Assembly (NCBI GenBank): GCA_965200465.1
Contig: OZ241358.1
Location: forward strand, 1,240,001-1,304,000
Origin: Azophilus sp965200465
Lineage (GTDB): Bacteria; Pseudomonadota; Gammaproteobacteria; Pseudomonadales; Azotimanducaceae
DNA: 64,000 bases
Direction: 5' to 3'
Position 1 is the stretch's first letter, and each line of letters starts with the position of its first letter. A program made the translations under genes and the position numbers. Positions 8,660 through 17,297 of the stretch are shown here, in pieces. The notes beneath the pieces were generated by a model, which made no database searches, was not told the DNA's origin, and was given only the letters and a program-made list of their open reading frames with translations.

Positions 8660-9418
8660 ATGGATCTGCAACTTAAGGGCTGCAAGGCCCTGATCACCGG
8701 GGGCTCCAAGGGCATCGGCCGCGCCATAGCGGACCGGCTGGCCGACGAGGGCTGCAACGTCGCCATCTGCGCGCGCAACGAAGAGCAGGTCAATGACGCG
8801 GTGGCGGCCCTTGCCGCCAAGGGCGTGACCGCTTTCGGCCAAGCCGTTGACGTGGCCGACGGGGACGCCCTCAAGGCTTGGGTGGCGGCCTCCGCCGAGG
8901 CCTTGGGCGGCATCGACAACATCGTCGCCAACGTCTCCGGCCCCAACGCCCAGGGGGACGCCGGCTGGCAAGCCAAGTTCGACGTCGACGTCATGGGCAC
9001 CGTGCGCATGGTGGAGGCGGCCACGCCCCACTTGGAGAACTCCGAAAACGCCAGTGCGCTGATCATCTCCACCACGGCGGCCTTGGAGCGGTTCATCGGC
9101 CCCGGTGCCTACAACGCCATGAAGGCCGGGCTGCTGAACTACTCCGGCGCCCTTTCCCAGGCCTTGGCCGGCAAGGGCATTCGGGTGAACGCCATCTCGC
9201 CGGGGCCGATCTTCATTGACGGCGGCGCCTGGGACAACATCAAGCAGCACATGACGGCCTTCTACGACGCCACGTTGGCGGACATCCCGCTGGGGCGCAT
9301 GGGCAAGGCTTCGGAGGTTGCCGCCCAGGCGGCGCTCCTGGCCAGCCCCTTGGGGGCCTTCACCACGGGCGCCAACATCGTCATTGACGGCGGCCTCACC
9401 AAGCGCATTCAGTTCTAG
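8660..9418 (+). CDS. Short-chain dehydrogenase/reductase (SDR)
   Basis: 252 aa from ATG 8660, selected by AAGGAGGAC at 8647-8655. The NAD(P) motif TGGSKGIG is at residues 13-20, NVSG replaces the usual NNAG, the STTAALE segment carries the catalytic Ser, and Y151-NAM-K155 is the active site. The C-terminus GANIVIDGGLTKRIQF is classical. Third gene of the operon. By analogy with cis-diol dehydrogenases it may oxidise the Rieske product, but SDRs are too varied to be sure. Confidence 0.87.
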   Translation: MDLQLKGCKALITGGSKGIGRAIADRLADEGCNVAICARNEEQVNDAVAALAAKGVTAFGQAVDVADGDALKAWVAASAEALGGIDNIVANVSGPNAQGDAGWQAKFDVDVMGTVRMVEAATPHLENSENASALIISTTAALERFIGPGAYNAMKAGLLNYSGALSQALAGKGIRVNAISPGPIFIDGGAWDNIKQHMTAFYDATLADIPLGRMGKASEVAAQAALLASPLGAFTTGANIVIDGGLTKRIQF

Positions 9419-9420
9419 CC

Positions 9421-10185
9421 GTGGCCGAAGCGGAGAACAGAACCGTCAACGTCCACATGGTGGCGGCGGGCAAGTACCACGACATCGACTTCGCCCGCTT
9501 GGAGCTGTTGAAGCTGCTGGCGGAGGATGAGCGCATCCGGGTGCGGGTGGCGCCGGACTACCATGACTTGGACGGCATCCGCGCGGCGGACTTCCTCATC
9601 ACCTACACCTGCGATCTGGTGCCGGAGGACGAGGAGCAGGTTGCGTTGCGGGACTACATCGCCTCCGGCAAGCGCTGGTTCGCCCTGCACGGCACCAACG
9701 CCATCCTCAGGTTCCTGGAGGACGGGCGGGTCGATGCGCCGGAAACCGCGCCGGTGCTGATGCAGACCTTGGGCACCCAGTTCCTGGCCCATCCGCCCAT
9801 TCAGCCCTTCAAGGTCATGCTGTCGGACCCGGAGCACGAGCTGGTCAAGGGCATCAACGAGTTCGAGACCGATGACGAGCTTTACCTTTGCCGGGTTCAC
9901 GGCGACCTGCATCGGCTGTTGGAAACCCGCTTCCACGGGGACGTCCAAGGCTGGGTGCATGACCAATGGCCAGAGGACGAGCCGCGGCCGGTCTATTACA
10001 TCAACCGGGTGGGGCAGGGCGAAGTGCTGTACCTGAACCTCGGCCACTGCCGGGGGCACTACGACATGCAGCCCATCATGGACTACTACCCGGAAATGGA
10101 GCGCGGCAGTTGGCGGCGGCAGGAGTACTACGAACTGCTGCGGCGCGGCATCCGCTACTGCGCGGAGCGGGCGCTGGCGGCTTGA
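9421..10185 (+). CDS. ThuA-like domain protein
   Basis: 254 aa, GTG start 2 nt after the SDR stop. It follows the ThuA (glutamine-amidotransferase-like fold) pattern: a short beta-strand start, FLITYTCDLVPEDEEQ, the turn FALHGTNAI, and the late GQGEVLYLNLGHCRGHYD block with conserved His. ThuA-like proteins occur in sugar and trehalose utilisation operons. Their biochemical activity is poorly defined. Finding it inside a Rieske/SDR/flavin-monooxygenase operon is unusual and suggests a dedicated role in the same pathway. Confidence 0.75.
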   Translation: MAEAENRTVNVHMVAAGKYHDIDFARLELLKLLAEDERIRVRVAPDYHDLDGIRAADFLITYTCDLVPEDEEQVALRDYIASGKRWFALHGTNAILRFLEDGRVDAPETAPVLMQTLGTQFLAHPPIQPFKVMLSDPEHELVKGINEFETDDELYLCRVHGDLHRLLETRFHGDVQGWVHDQWPEDEPRPVYYINRVGQGEVLYLNLGHCRGHYDMQPIMDYYPEMERGSWRRQEYYELLRRGIRYCAERALAA

Positions 10186-10281
10186 CTGCGCAGGCAAGAT
10201 CGCTTCGGCGGTCATGCCTGCGGCTAGGCGCTCTTGACGCATCCCAAAGCTTTGGCGCCCGCAACGGGAGGTTGCTTAGAC

Positions 10282-11250
10282 ATGGCCATTAAGCCGTTCC
10301 GCTTCGCCGTGCAGTCCTTCAACGCCCAGAGCGGGGAGGACTGGGCCAACCAGGTTCGCCAAGCGGAGCAACTGGGCTATTCGGCCTTCCACTTGGCGGA
10401 CCATCTGATCGGCCCCGGCCCAGCGCTGGAGAGGACCAACCATCCGGTGCAGAACCTAGCGGCCGTCCCGGCCATGGCCTACGCGGCGGCGGTGACCGAG
10501 CGCATCCGCATCGGCTGCCGGGTGTTCTGCATCGACTACTACAACCCCGTGGTGCTGGTGAAGTCCGCCATGACCATCGACCTCCTGTCCGGCGGGCGCT
10601 TGGAGTTCGGCCTAGGCGCCGGCTGGCTTAAGGAGGAGTACGCCGCCATCGGCCTGCAGTTCGACCCGCCCAGGGAGCGCATCGACCGTTTGGCGGATGT
10701 GCTGGAGGGGGTGCAGGCGTTTCGCGGCGAGGGCCACGCCGACTTGGCCAACGCCACCCTGTCCTGGCGGGACTTCGAGGGCCTGCCCAAACCCGTCTCC
10801 AAGCCGCCCATCATGATCGGCGGCGGCAGCCCCAGGGTGCTGCGCTTGGCCGGGCGCGAGGCGGACATCGTGAGCCTCAACTTCAACAACCGCGCTGGGG
10901 TGATCGGCCCGGACGGTGTGCAAATGTCCACGGAGGAGGAGACCCGCCGCAAGATCGGCTGGATTCGGGAGGGCGCCGGGGAGCGCTTTGACGACCTGGA
11001 AATTGAGATCGGCGCCTACTTCACGGAGGTGGCCGAAGATCCGGCGCCGGTGCTGGCCGGCTTCGCGCAGATGTTCGGCCTGCCGGAGGCGGAGGTGGCC
11101 AAGCATCCCCACGCCCTGATCGGCAATGTTGACGCCATTTGCAACGAACTGCAGCGCCGCCGCGAACTGTTTGGCATCTCCTACGTCACCGTCGGCGCGG
11201 ACACCATGCGGGCTTTTGCCCCTGTGGTGGAGCGGCTGGCCGGAAGATAG
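10282..11250 (+). CDS. Luciferase-like (LLM class) flavin/F420-dependent monooxygenase
   Basis: 322 aa from ATG 10282, preceded by GGGAGG; an upstream in-frame start lacks support. Bacterial-luciferase TIM-barrel features: AEQLGYSAFHLADHL, AYAAAVTERIRIGC, VKSAMTIDLLSGGRLEFGLGAGW with the LSGGR-GLGAGW signature, and PPIMIGGGSPRVLRLAGREAD. The TIGR03621-like branch often uses F420 or reduced flavin. Last gene of the operon that starts at 6901, separated from ThuA by 96 nt. It could catalyse a Baeyer-Villiger or desulfurisation-like oxidation; substrate unknown. Confidence 0.85.
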   Translation: MAIKPFRFAVQSFNAQSGEDWANQVRQAEQLGYSAFHLADHLIGPGPALERTNHPVQNLAAVPAMAYAAAVTERIRIGCRVFCIDYYNPVVLVKSAMTIDLLSGGRLEFGLGAGWLKEEYAAIGLQFDPPRERIDRLADVLEGVQAFRGEGHADLANATLSWRDFEGLPKPVSKPPIMIGGGSPRVLRLAGREADIVSLNFNNRAGVIGPDGVQMSTEEETRRKIGWIREGAGERFDDLEIEIGAYFTEVAEDPAPVLAGFAQMFGLPEAEVAKHPHALIGNVDAICNELQRRRELFGISYVTVGADTMRAFAPVVERLAGR

Positions 11251-11278
11251 TTATCCCGCATAGGACAAAACGGCACAA

Positions 11279-11398
11279 ATGGCGAAGGAAACACGGATCC
11301 GGGAGGCTGGCGGCAACTTCATCAAAGACTCCAGTACGAAGAACGAGTTGGTGCCGTTTGCTTCCGGTGTGAAGACCGAAATTGTGCGGAGGGCGTAA
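11279..11398 (+). CDS. Small hypothetical ORF (39 aa)
   Basis: ATG 11279 to TAA 11396-11398 gives a 39-aa basic peptide beginning MAKETRIREAGG. Its stop overlaps the next ATG (TAATG at 11396-11400), the kind of coupling seen in small two-gene modules. No recognised family. It may be real or chance; the coupling is the main support. Confidence 0.3.
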   Translation: MAKETRIREAGGNFIKDSSTKNELVPFASGVKTEIVRRA

Positions 11399-11708
11399 TG
11401 GCAACGACGTATGACAAAGTAGACACTACCCAGACGGCGAAGACTGTCCGAGCTTGGAGGCCGCAAAAGTCCACTTCGACGTTCTGATGGGCTGGCTCCA
11501 GTCCCGGCACTTGCTGTCGGAAGAAGGGCGGGAAGCAATGGAGGTCGGCATCGATTCGGACTTTTCGCTTACCTCATACATGCTCACCGACAAGGGCCAC
11601 CAGCTTTTGACTGCCTGCTATGCGGAATGGACCAGCACGGTGAGGTATGGAGTGCGGCCATCCATGAACGTTCTTGAGGAGCATCTGCAGAGGATCGCAC
11701 TAAGGTAG
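11398..11708 (+). pseudogene. Frameshifted small gene, unknown family
   Basis: ATG 11398 opens MATTYDKVDTTQTAKTV and then a frame that stops by about 11487. A second frame, open from 11415 to TAG 11708, carries LEAAKVHFDVLMGWLQ and continues for about 80 residues with a plausible helical composition. A one-base shift near 11445-11455 would join them into one protein of about 100 aa. I read this as a gene broken by a frameshift or sequence error. An alternative is a separate 84-aa protein started from TTG 11454. It lies next to the DUF4143 ATPase on the opposite strand. Confidence 0.35.
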
Positions 11709-11759
11709 GAGTGCAGGGGTCAGGAAGGCAAATGGGTCGTGCTATTGCGGCATATCGGC

Positions 11760-12893
11760 CTAGCCTCCAGCGAGGTCGCCGTTTGAGCAGACCGTGAACA
11801 GATGGCCGCGCCGCCTGACTTGGTAGGGCTTGCGGGCGAGGGGCGTCGCCACATAGTTGTTGCCGATTGGATAGCGTTTGCGGAAAGCCTCCACCGGTGC
11901 CGGGTTCAGCTTGTCCGGGTTGATCTTGCATTCCACTAGGTCAACGCGGCCCTCGGTGCGCCGAATTACGAAGTCCAGCTCGCGGCGCGCCTTGTCCTGC
12001 CAGTACAGCACGTTGTCCTCAGCGAAGCGCATCAGCAGCGCGTCCAGCACCAGATGCTCCCAAAGGAGGCCGCGGTCGTCATCGCGAATGGCGTCCCAGC
12101 CCTTTGCGTGCGTGACGAAGCCGGTGTCGAAGGCGTAGCACTTGGGGCGGCTGATGATCTCCTGCTTGCCGTCGCCGTGGAACGGACGCAGCAGGTGGAC
12201 GGCATGGGCCGTGTACATGGCTTCGATGTGGGCCTTCACCGTCGGCCGGCTCAGTTCCGAGAGGGAGGCAAGCTGACTGAAATCGAGCTGGCCGCCGCTG
12301 CGCTGCAACAACAGCCGGAAGAGCGTGAGAAAGCCCTGCCGGTTGCGGATGCCGAACAACTCGAGGATGTCACGGGCGTAGAAGCTGTCGATCCACTCGC
12401 TGAAGAAAGCCGGGTCTTTGTTTGCGGCCAACAGGGGTTCCGGCAGGCCGCCGTGGAGCAGACGATGATCTAGGCTGGTTGCGCCGAACGCCTCGCATTC
12501 CTCCCAAGGCACCGGCCGCAGATGGACGACCGCCTTGCGTCCGGTCAAGGAGTCGCGAAACTTGCTTGTGGCGGCGAGCGTGGAGGAACCGGTGGCCAGC
12601 ACCCGCAGGCTGCTGTATTGGTCCGCCGCAATTTTCAGCAACTGGCTTGGGTCGGGAAGGCGATGCACTTCGTCAAAGATCAGGGTGGCGCCCTGTTGCT
12701 GGCTCTCGTAGAACAGTTCAGGGTCTGCAAGCGCCCGCTGCGTGGAGGGCAGGTCGCAGTTGAGGTACGTCGCGTCCCCAAGCATCTTGGCGAGCGTCGT
12801 CTTCCCCACCCGGCGTACGCCGGAGAGCCATGCAATTGGCCGCTGCGACCACGCAGCGCGGATTTTTCGCAGCCAATACGTTCGCTGGATCAT
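11760..12893 (-). CDS. AAA+ ATPase with C-terminal DUF4143 domain
   Basis: 377 aa. Walker A SGVRRVGKTT (24-33), Walker B LIFDEVHRL (D74, E75), sensor-like LATGSSTL, then an all-helical winged region and a C-terminal DUF4143 domain. The RRELDFVI...VDLVECK segment resembles a PD-(D/E)XK nuclease core. Proteins of this class are common in accessory DNA and defence-like islands; their function is mostly unproven. The gene has its own promoter with an overlapping palindrome (12906-12923), consistent with self-regulation. Flanked by decayed small ORFs and gloB. Confidence 0.88.
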   Translation of the reverse strand: MIQRTYWLRKIRAAWSQRPIAWLSGVRRVGKTTLAKMLGDATYLNCDLPSTQRALADPELFYESQQQGATLIFDEVHRLPDPSQLLKIAADQYSSLRVLATGSSTLAATSKFRDSLTGRKAVVHLRPVPWEECEAFGATSLDHRLLHGGLPEPLLAANKDPAFFSEWIDSFYARDILELFGIRNRQGFLTLFRLLLQRSGGQLDFSQLASLSELSRPTVKAHIEAMYTAHAVHLLRPFHGDGKQEIISRPKCYAFDTGFVTHAKGWDAIRDDDRGLLWEHLVLDALLMRFAEDNVLYWQDKARRELDFVIRRTEGRVDLVECKINPDKLNPAPVEAFRKRYPIGNNYVATPLARKPYQVRRRGHLFTVCSNGDLAGG

Positions 12894-12905
12894 AAGTCAA
12901 CTTTA

Positions 12906-12923
12906 CATTTAGTGCGCTAAATG
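12906..12923. promoter_or_regulatory. Palindromic operator upstream of the DUF4143 ATPase gene
   Basis: Perfect inverted repeat CATTTAG-TGCG-CTAAATG, centred 21 bp before the ATPase ATG. On the minus strand it overlaps the likely promoter spacer (TTGCCA, 16 bp, TAAAGT). A dimeric repressor bound here would block transcription. The stretch is much more AT-rich than its surroundings. Confidence 0.5.
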
Positions 12924-13089
12924 GCAAGTACGATTTACACTTGGTTGCATCCATCCATTTAGACGCCACAGGAGGCAGGGGCAGGGCGCTCCAGGGCCGC
13001 CAAGGCGGGACCGGCTTCCATCGCGGGCATCCTGAAGGCGGCTGGTTTATCATCGCCGCTCCCCGTGCGCAAAAATCGAGGCCCCTTAC

Positions 13090-13884
13090 ATGCTCGTTGA
13101 ACAGATCTGGACCGGCAACGCCTACCGCAACTTCAACTACCTCATTGCCTGCCCTCAGACTGGCGAAGCCTTGGCCGTGGACCCGCTGGACCACGAGAAG
13201 TGCCTCGCCGCCGCCCAAGCCAAGGGCTGGGAGGTCACCTGGATTCTGAACACCCATGAGCACTTCGACCACATCGGCGGCAACGAGGCGCTGCAGCAGG
13301 CCACCGGGGCGCGGATCATGGCGCACGGCAACGCCGGCAAGGCCATCGCCGGGATGGAGCGCGGCCTCGCCGCTGGGGATCTGGTGCAGGTGGGCAAGAC
13401 CGTGGAGCTGCTGGCGCTGGACACGCCGGGCCACACCATGAGCCATGTCTGCCTGCTGTCGCAGACCGATGCGCCGGCCCTGTTCTGCGGAGACACCCTG
13501 TTCAACGCCGGCGCCGGCAACTGCCACAACGGTGGCCATCCCAACGAACTGTACGAGACCTTCGCCTCCCAGCTCGACGGTCTGCCGGACAGCACCAGGA
13601 TCTATCCGGGCCACGACTACATCACCAACAACTTGGCCTTCACCCTGGACCGGGAGCCGGACAACCAAGCCGCCGCCGACCTGCTCGCCGACCTCAAGTC
13701 CAGCCATGACCCGGCTGCGGCGATGGTCACCACCCTAGGCCAGGAAAAGGCGTTCAACACCTTCTTTCGCCTGACCAGCCCAGCCGTCATCGCCCGGCTG
13801 CGGGAGGCGTTCCCGGAACTGGACGAGCGCCCGTCACCAAGGGAGGTGTTCCTCAGGCTGCGCGAACTGCGCAACAGTTGGTAG
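13090..13884 (+). CDS. gloB: Hydroxyacylglutathione hydrolase (glyoxalase II)
   Basis: 264 aa, normal for GloB. Metallo-beta-lactamase zinc motif HEHFDH (H56, H58, D60, H61), then GHTMSHVC, FCGDTLF and YPGHDY supply the remaining metal ligands. A HAGH C-terminal region follows (EKAFNTFFRL). It hydrolyses S-lactoylglutathione to lactate and glutathione in methylglyoxal detoxification, in the cytosol. ATG 13090 follows a GC-rich leader with no obvious ribosome-binding site. Isolated from other glyoxalase genes here. Confidence 0.9.
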   Translation: MLVEQIWTGNAYRNFNYLIACPQTGEALAVDPLDHEKCLAAAQAKGWEVTWILNTHEHFDHIGGNEALQQATGARIMAHGNAGKAIAGMERGLAAGDLVQVGKTVELLALDTPGHTMSHVCLLSQTDAPALFCGDTLFNAGAGNCHNGGHPNELYETFASQLDGLPDSTRIYPGHDYITNNLAFTLDREPDNQAAADLLADLKSSHDPAAAMVTTLGQEKAFNTFFRLTSPAVIARLREAFPELDERPSPREVFLRLRELRNSW

Positions 13885-13943
13885 CTTGACCGCGGCGGCG
13901 CTGCATCTGGGCCTGCGCCGTTCGACCGAAGCGCCATCTGTGC

Positions 13944-14819
13944 TTGACTAGCCTTTTGCGCCTATTTACCCTAACGAACCTGCCCATCGACATTGGCGAG
14001 CAGCGGGTGTCCCTCCTGACTGAAAAACTGATCTTAATGCCCTTCGGCATCGCCGCCGTTGAAGAGCTTCTTTGCCTCGGTGTGCTGCGGGACGGGGAAA
14101 TTTACTCCCGTGCCGAGGTTGTGGATTCTCTGCGGCGGAAGTTCATTGAACTCGGCGGGGACCGAGCCACCACCGCGCAGCAGGTCATCGCGCCGTTGAA
14201 AAGGGTGTTGGACGGGCATCTGTTCCAGCGAATTCGGCCTGGCTTTTACCGTTACATGGGGGGCCGGCCACTGGGTGGGTCCAGACTCATGGTGCGGGAG
14301 GGCGAGGCCGGTTTGGCCAGCTGCGCTCAGCGCCCTCCGCCTCGGGTTGCCGACAGGGACGAGGCGCGGCGCACTCTCCCTTGGCCGCTGGTTGCAACCG
14401 CTGCAAGGGATGAGATTGCGGCGCTGCTCAGATCGTCCGGGAGGAACAAGGTGGCGGACCGGCTTGAACACCTGCAGGCTTTAGCCGAGGATGACCCCGA
14501 TGAACCCGCCATGGATTTGGATTCGCTGCGGCGCTTGGCCCTTCTGCTGTTGGGTGAGCGAGCGTTTCCCGATCCGGAAATCGGCGTCACGCCTGATGGG
14601 CTGGCGCTAGCGCAGTGGCAACTGCCGAGATCGCCATCGAACGAAGGCGGCAAAGGCTTGTTGGCGTTGGAGTTCATTCCTTCCGGATTGATTCGCTTCG
14701 CAGCCGTTTCGGCGCCTTATCGGCAGAAAGCGGAACGGCTGGCCGTGAACGGCACCCTGCCTCCCCAAAACGCCTTGGAGGCCATGCAGCCCTTCACTCG
14801 GTTGTTGGTCAACCAATGA
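13944..14819 (+). CDS. Uncharacterised protein, first gene of a two-gene pair
   Basis: 291 aa if started at TTG 13944; ATG 14037 is an alternative. No clear ribosome-binding site decides. The first 110 residues look like a helical, winged-helix-like domain ending HLFQRIRPGFYRYMG. A charged linker follows. The C-terminal about 100 residues contain PEIGVTPDGLALAQWQL and GLLALEFIPSGLIRF, a small beta-rich domain. It overlaps the next gene by 4 nt (ATGA), so the products are probably made together. I do not recognise a named family. Confidence 0.65.
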   Translation: MTSLLRLFTLTNLPIDIGEQRVSLLTEKLILMPFGIAAVEELLCLGVLRDGEIYSRAEVVDSLRRKFIELGGDRATTAQQVIAPLKRVLDGHLFQRIRPGFYRYMGGRPLGGSRLMVREGEAGLASCAQRPPPRVADRDEARRTLPWPLVATAARDEIAALLRSSGRNKVADRLEHLQALAEDDPDEPAMDLDSLRRLALLLLGERAFPDPEIGVTPDGLALAQWQLPRSPSNEGGKGLLALEFIPSGLIRFAAVSAPYRQKAERLAVNGTLPPQNALEAMQPFTRLLVNQ

Positions 14820-15244
14820 ACGGCAAATCCCTGCCGGATGAAGATCATGTTTCCCGATATTGCCGGCCCTCATCCGTGGATGGCGAGGGCCGCCCCATGG
14901 CGAGTGCGTTCCAGTTGCGGCGCGGCGAAGATCACCTTTCAGTCAATTGGCTTGAACGCCTCAACGGCCATGACCTAGCATCGGCCATTTCCCAGGTTCG
15001 AACCGTGTTCCAGCGTCGCGCCTACCATCTTCGGCCAAATGGTCGCTTCGCAATCCTTGGCGTGGGTGCAGCCAAGGGCGCAGTCAGTGAAAACCTCGAC
15101 ATCACCCTGCGCATCGAGCATCTTCCGCTGGAGGACGACGAATCCCATGCTGGCATTTTCGGCTATGCGGCCGCCGACATCGCCGTTGCTGTGGAACTAG
15201 CTGTGTTGATTGCGGATGAAGACGTATGTTCGGCCGCAGTTTGA
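14816..15244 (+). CDS. Uncharacterised protein, second gene of the pair
   Basis: 142 aa. ATG 14816 overlaps the upstream stop by 4 nt. The N-terminus LPDEDHVSRYCRPSSV and the later FQLRRGEDHLSVNWLE block resemble, as far as I recall, a widespread uncharacterised family of about 130-170 aa; I cannot confirm this here. A Phe/Ala-rich C-terminal half (ILGVGAAKGAV...) follows. The tight coupling suggests a complex or a toxin-antitoxin-like relation with the partner. Function unknown. Confidence 0.6.
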   Translation: MNGKSLPDEDHVSRYCRPSSVDGEGRPMASAFQLRRGEDHLSVNWLERLNGHDLASAISQVRTVFQRRAYHLRPNGRFAILGVGAAKGAVSENLDITLRIEHLPLEDDESHAGIFGYAAADIAVAVELAVLIADEDVCSAAV

Positions 15245-15363
15245 GTTGTTTTGGCTTGGCGGATTAACTTCCAATCCGGTAGCATCCACCTCACCACCAA
15301 CAGGCCGTGCGCCGTCGGGCGGCGTTGGCGGCGGAAGTTCTGCACAAAATAGTGGGAGGGGAA

Positions 15364-17217
15364 ATGATGAAGCTTTTGCTGCGGGGCCGCGTCGTCCTGT
15401 TGTTTACGGGGCTGCTGGCGGGTTCGCCGTTGGCGGCGGCGGGCGAGTATTCCGCGCCCGTGGGCCAGGACTACCCGAAGAACCTGTACTGGGGAGACAC
15501 CCATCTGCACACCCGCAATTCGGCGGACGCCTACTCCCTGGGCAACATGAACCTGACCCCGGCGGACGCCTACCGCTTCGCCCAAGGGCAGCCGGTCACC
15601 GCCCACAACGGCATGCGGGTGCAGTTGCGCCGGCCCTTGGACTTCCTGGTGGTCTCCGACCACTCCGAATACCTTGGCGGCTACTACAGGTTCAATGTCG
15701 GCGACCCCATCGTCACCGGCACGGCCGCCGGCCAGCAATGGAAGGGCTATTTGGAGGAGGGGGATCCTGACAAGCTGATCGGCGCCTTCACCAACAGCAT
15801 GCTGGACCCGGAAAATAACTACGCCTTTCCGGAGAGCGTCCGGCGGCTGATCTGGCGGGACGTGGCGCAGACCGCCGACGACCACAACCAGCCGGGCCGC
15901 TTCACCGCCCTCATCGGCTATGAATGGACGGTGGCCGTTGAGGGCAACAACCTGCACCGGGTGGTCATCTACAAGGACGGCGTGGACAAGGTGGGTCAGT
16001 TGCCGCCGTTCTCCGGGCAGGACAGCTTGGACCCGCGGGATCTGTGGCGGGCGCTGGCCCGCTACGAGGCGCAGACCGGCGGCGAGGTGATCGCCGTGCC
16101 CCACAACGGCAACCTTTCCAACGGCTGGATGTTTCCGGCCGCCACCTTGGACGGCGAGCCGATAGACGCCGACTACGCCCGCCTGCGCGCCCGCTGGGAG
16201 CCCATCTACGAAGTCACCCAAGTGAAGGGGGACTCCGAAGCCCATCCCACCTTGTCCCCCGATGACGAGTTCGCGGACTTCGAGAACTGGGATTGGGACA
16301 ACATCGGCCGCAACGCCCCCAAGGAGGATTGGATGCTCGCCCGCGAGTACGCCCGCGGCGCCCTCAAGCTGGGGCTGCGCTACGAGGCGGAGTTGGGCGT
16401 CAACCCCTTCAAGATCGGGCTGATCGGCAGCACCGACGGGCACAACAGCATCTCCACGCCGGAGGAGGACAACTTCTTTGGCAAGTTCCCGGAGTCCGAG
16501 CCGGGCGAGGAGCGCACCCGCAACGCCATGGCGAATGATCGGCTTTGGCAAAACTGGAACATCGTCGCCTCCGGCTACGCGGCGGTCTGGGCGCACCGCA
16601 ACACCCGCGCCGACCTGTTCGACGCCATGAAGCGCCGCGAGGTTTACGCCACTACCGGGTCGCGCATTCGGGTGCGCTTCTTCGGCGGCTGGAACTATCC
16701 GGCAAAGCTGGTGGACCGGCCGGCCTACTTGGATGTCGCCTACGGCCAAGGGGTGCCCATGGGCGGCGACCTGACCGATGCGCCGGCCGCTGCGGCGCCT
16801 TCCTTCATTTTGGTTGCCGCCAAGGACCCGGACGGCGCCAACCTGGACCGGGCGCAGATCATCAAGGGCTGGCTGGACGCGGAGGGCGCCCTGCAGGAGA
16901 AGGTCCATGACGTGGCTTGGTCCGGCAACCGTGCGCCAGACCCCGAAACCGGCAAGCTGGGGCCGGTGGGCTCCACGGTGGATTTGGCCGCGGCCACCTA
17001 CGACAACAGCATCGGCGCTGCGGAGTTGGCCGTGGTGTGGCGGGACCCGGACTTTGACCCCAACGAAAGGGCTTTCTACTACGCCAGGGTGATCGAGATT
17101 CCCCGCCCGCGCTGGACCGCCTACGACGCGGCCTACTTCAACCTGGACCTGCCGGAGGAAATCCCGCTGGTGGTGCAGGACCGCGCCTACACCTCGCCGA
17201 TCTGGTACACGCCCTAG
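15364..17217 (+). CDS. DUF3604 family secreted protein
   Basis: 617 aa from ATG 15364, supported by GGAGGGG just upstream. Residues 1-26 are a signal peptide (FTGLLAGSPLAAA|GE). The mature part begins YPKNLYWGDTHLHT, the PHP-like metal motif of DUF3604, with VVSDHSEYLGGY, IGLIGSTDGHNS and a late FYYARVIEIPRPRWTAYDA block. The arrangement resembles metal-dependent hydrolases (PHP-like), probably periplasmic. The family is common in marine proteobacteria near aromatic and organosulfur catabolic genes, but its substrate is unknown. Confidence 0.85.
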   Translation: MMKLLLRGRVVLLFTGLLAGSPLAAAGEYSAPVGQDYPKNLYWGDTHLHTRNSADAYSLGNMNLTPADAYRFAQGQPVTAHNGMRVQLRRPLDFLVVSDHSEYLGGYYRFNVGDPIVTGTAAGQQWKGYLEEGDPDKLIGAFTNSMLDPENNYAFPESVRRLIWRDVAQTADDHNQPGRFTALIGYEWTVAVEGNNLHRVVIYKDGVDKVGQLPPFSGQDSLDPRDLWRALARYEAQTGGEVIAVPHNGNLSNGWMFPAATLDGEPIDADYARLRARWEPIYEVTQVKGDSEAHPTLSPDDEFADFENWDWDNIGRNAPKEDWMLAREYARGALKLGLRYEAELGVNPFKIGLIGSTDGHNSISTPEEDNFFGKFPESEPGEERTRNAMANDRLWQNWNIVASGYAAVWAHRNTRADLFDAMKRREVYATTGSRIRVRFFGGWNYPAKLVDRPAYLDVAYGQGVPMGGDLTDAPAAAAPSFILVAAKDPDGANLDRAQIIKGWLDAEGALQEKVHDVAWSGNRAPDPETGKLGPVGSTVDLAAATYDNSIGAAELAVVWRDPDFDPNERAFYYARVIEIPRPRWTAYDAAYFNLDLPEEIPLVVQDRAYTSPIWYTP

Positions 17218-17297
17218 GGTTGAGACGGGGCCGATTGGCGAAGCCGCGGCGCTCCCCCAAGGCGGCGAATGGGGCCGAAGGCGGTGGTTGCCGGGCG

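Noticed and set aside
13944..15244. A fused single protein across the 4-nt overlap
   Set aside because: Both frames are clean and the ATGA overlap is a normal coupling.
15245..15363. tRNA-like or attachment-site sequence before the DUF3604 gene
   Set aside because: No cloverleaf can be folded and no matching repeat was found in the window.
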